Shown here in pieces: positions 62,660-64,000 of a stretch of DNA of 64,000 nucleotides. Position numbers and translations under genes: made by a program. The notes under the pieces were generated by a model that searched no databases, was not told where the DNA came from, and saw only the letters and a program-made list of their open reading frames with translations. The DNA is taken from assembly GCF_000368565.1 (NCBI RefSeq), contig NZ_KB849539.1:126381-190380 (forward strand), given 5' to 3'. The DNA is from Acinetobacter gerneri DSM 14967 = CIP 107464 = MTCC 9824 (lineage in GTDB: Bacteria; Pseudomonadota; Gammaproteobacteria; Pseudomonadales; Moraxellaceae). The first letter of the stretch is position 1; every line of letters begins with the position of its first letter.

Positions 62660-63703
62660 ATGGCTCAACAAAGATTATCCTTTCTAGATCGTAACCTCAC
62701 GCTATGGATTTTCATTGCCATGGCGTTAGGCATTGCGATCGGTGTGTTCTTTCCGCAAGCCTCAGTGGCTTTGGATAAAATGAGTGTGGATTCAGTCAAT
62801 ATTCCGATTGCAATCGGTTTGATTTTGATGATGTATCCACCTTTAGCAAAAGTGAACTATGCCACTTTGCCACAGGTATTCAAAGATAAGAAAACACTGA
62901 CACTCTCCTTAGTACAAAACTGGCTTATCGCGCCTGTTTTGATGTTTGTTTTAGCGATCATCTTCCTGCATAACTATCCTGAATACATGACAGGCTTGAT
63001 CTTGATTGGTTTAGCACGCTGTATTGCCATGGTTTTGGTTTGGAATGGTTTGGCCTGTGGTGATAACCAGTATGTTGCTGCATTGGTGGCTTTTAACAGT
63101 ATCTTCCAGATTTTATTCTTCAGTACCTATGCTTGGTTGTTCCTGACCTTCCTACCACCCTATTTAGGTATTGCAGGACAGGTGATCAACGTTGATTTCT
63201 GGACCATTACCCATGCGGTACTGGTGTATTTAGGAATTCCATTTTTTCTTGGCTTTATGACCCGATTTATTTTGGTTCGTACTAAAGGTTTGGCTTGGTA
63301 TCTAAATACCTTTTTACCTAAGATTAGTCCGCTGAGTTTACTGGCTTTATTATTCACGATTGTGGCGATGTTTAGCCTTAAAGGAAACGATGTAGTGAGC
63401 TTGCCGATGGATGTCTTGCGTATTGCGATTCCATTGACGATTTACTTTATTGTGATGTTTTTCATTAGCTTCTTTATGAGTAAGTGGATGGGGAACGACT
63501 ATGCTAAAACCACAGCTATTTCATTTACTGCCGCGGGAAATAACTTTGAACTCGCTTTAGCTGTCGCGATTGCAACCTTTGGTTTGGCTTCACCTGTCGC
63601 ATTCACGACGGTGATTGGTCCACTGGTTGAAGTACCTGTGTTGATTGCTTTAGTGAGCGTGTCATTGTGGCTCAGAAAAAAGTTTTTTAAAGCAGAGGTG
63701 TAA
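62660..63703 (+). CDS. acr3: ACR3 family arsenite efflux transporter
   Basis: A 347-residue membrane protein with about ten segments. ACR3 hallmarks are visible: [38 protein letters not shown] (Cys in TM4) and [21 protein letters not shown]. It exports arsenite or antimonite. ATG at 62660 is chosen; a TTG at 62645 would overlap the phosphatase-type arsC gene. It ends five bases before arsH. Confidence 0.9.
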   Translation: MAQQRLSFLDRNLTLWIFIAMALGIAIGVFFPQASVALDKMSVDSVNIPIAIGLILMMYPPLAKVNYATLPQVFKDKKTLTLSLVQNWLIAPVLMFVLAIIFLHNYPEYMTGLILIGLARCIAMVLVWNGLACGDNQYVAALVAFNSIFQILFFSTYAWLFLTFLPPYLGIAGQVINVDFWTITHAVLVYLGIPFFLGFMTRFILVRTKGLAWYLNTFLPKISPLSLLALLFTIVAMFSLKGNDVVSLPMDVLRIAIPLTIYFIVMFFISFFMSKWMGNDYAKTTAISFTAAGNNFELALAVAIATFGLASPVAFTTVIGPLVEVPVLIALVSVSLWLRKKFFKAEV

Positions 63704-63708
63704 TTTCT

Positions 63709-64000
63709 ATGACTCTCCCAAATGTAGATATGAATCTTTTGGATCAACCTACTTTAGAAAAAGTACAGGCCAAAGCGCTAGATCATCCACCACGTATTTT
63801 ACTGCTGTATGGTTCAAACCGTGAGCGTTCATACAGCCGATTGGCAGTGATGGAAGCAGGGCGTATCTTGGAGCAGTTTGGTGCCGAAGTAAAAATCTTT
63901 CATCCTAAAGGTTTACCTTTACCTGAAGATGCAGATATGGAACACCCAAAAGCCAAAGAACTACATGAGCTTTTGGCATGGTCGGAAGGCATGGTGTGGT
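63709..64000 (+). CDS. arsH: ArsH NADPH-dependent FMN reductase, truncated by window edge
   Basis: The first 97 residues are visible: [44 protein letters not shown], with the flavodoxin-like FMN loop GSNRERSYS of ArsH. ArsH oxidises trivalent organoarsenicals and reduces flavin. The gene follows acr3 after five bases and continues beyond the window. Confidence 0.85.
   Translation, partial: MTLPNVDMNLLDQPTLEKVQAKALDHPPRILLLYGSNRERSYSRLAVMEAGRILEQFGAEVKIFHPKGLPLPEDADMEHPKAKELHELLAWSEGMVW

Overview
The window looks like an Acinetobacter chromosome: low GC, AT-rich spacers, hairpins ending in T-tracts, a glnA/NtrC region, a fadH-type dienoyl-CoA reductase next to tRNA-Ser, and Acinetobacter-style siphovirus genes. 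This is judged from protein and gene-order recognition only; no database was searched.

Bases 1 to about 30,450 are the right part of a siphovirus prophage. In order they carry a partial portal gene, head and head-completion genes, tail tube, a tail assembly chaperone with a probable -1 frameshift, a tape measure with an internal lysozyme-like domain, two small envelope genes, a P22 immI-like regulatory cassette (two ribbon-helix-helix proteins, three palindromic operators, an antirepressor), a tail-tip module with two distal fibre or lectin proteins, and then a second tail-tip module (NlpC/P60 plus a J-like protein) that looks imported. Lysis genes follow (holin, endolysin, Rz with Rz1 nested inside). 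Next come a cytosine methyltransferase paired with a free-standing NgoFVII-like B3 domain protein, a spanin-like lipoprotein, and a DUF4102-type integrase next to repeated TTGAGTAC elements. Morphogenesis genes are punctuated by short hairpins just before the next start.

Bases about 30,450 to 42,670 look like core chromosome: a small secreted protein, an S8-type protein that seems to lack the catalytic Asp, a peptide transporter/Xaa-Pro aminopeptidase pair, glnA behind a sigma-54 promoter with NtrC-like sites, a membrane protein, fadH and tRNA-Ser(UGA).

Bases about 42,670 to 49,000, downstream of the tRNA, hold a small mobile element without a recognisable integrase. It has an HTH/coiled-coil protein, a 773-residue unknown protein, an HUH replication-like protein preceded by ATATCTA repeats and a long hairpin, an AlpA regulator, and another unknown protein. 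By eye, the two unknown proteins contain copies of the HUH protein's core in which the His-x-His motif is lost. This is the most novel-looking system in the window.

Bases about 49,200 to 57,400 form a plasmid- or ICE-like block. It starts with a strongly base-paired region that is a candidate structured RNA. It continues with lipoprotein and membrane genes, a TerB/J-domain protein, and DUF932, YqaJ-exonuclease and Gp3-like genes, several of them separated by terminators.

Bases 57,600 to 64,000 are ion transport and resistance genes: a SulP transporter, a broken EamA transporter, a fluoride operon (riboswitch, crcB, DUF190, ppa) and, divergent from it, an arsenic operon (arsC, arsR, second arsC, acr3, arsH) that runs off the right edge.
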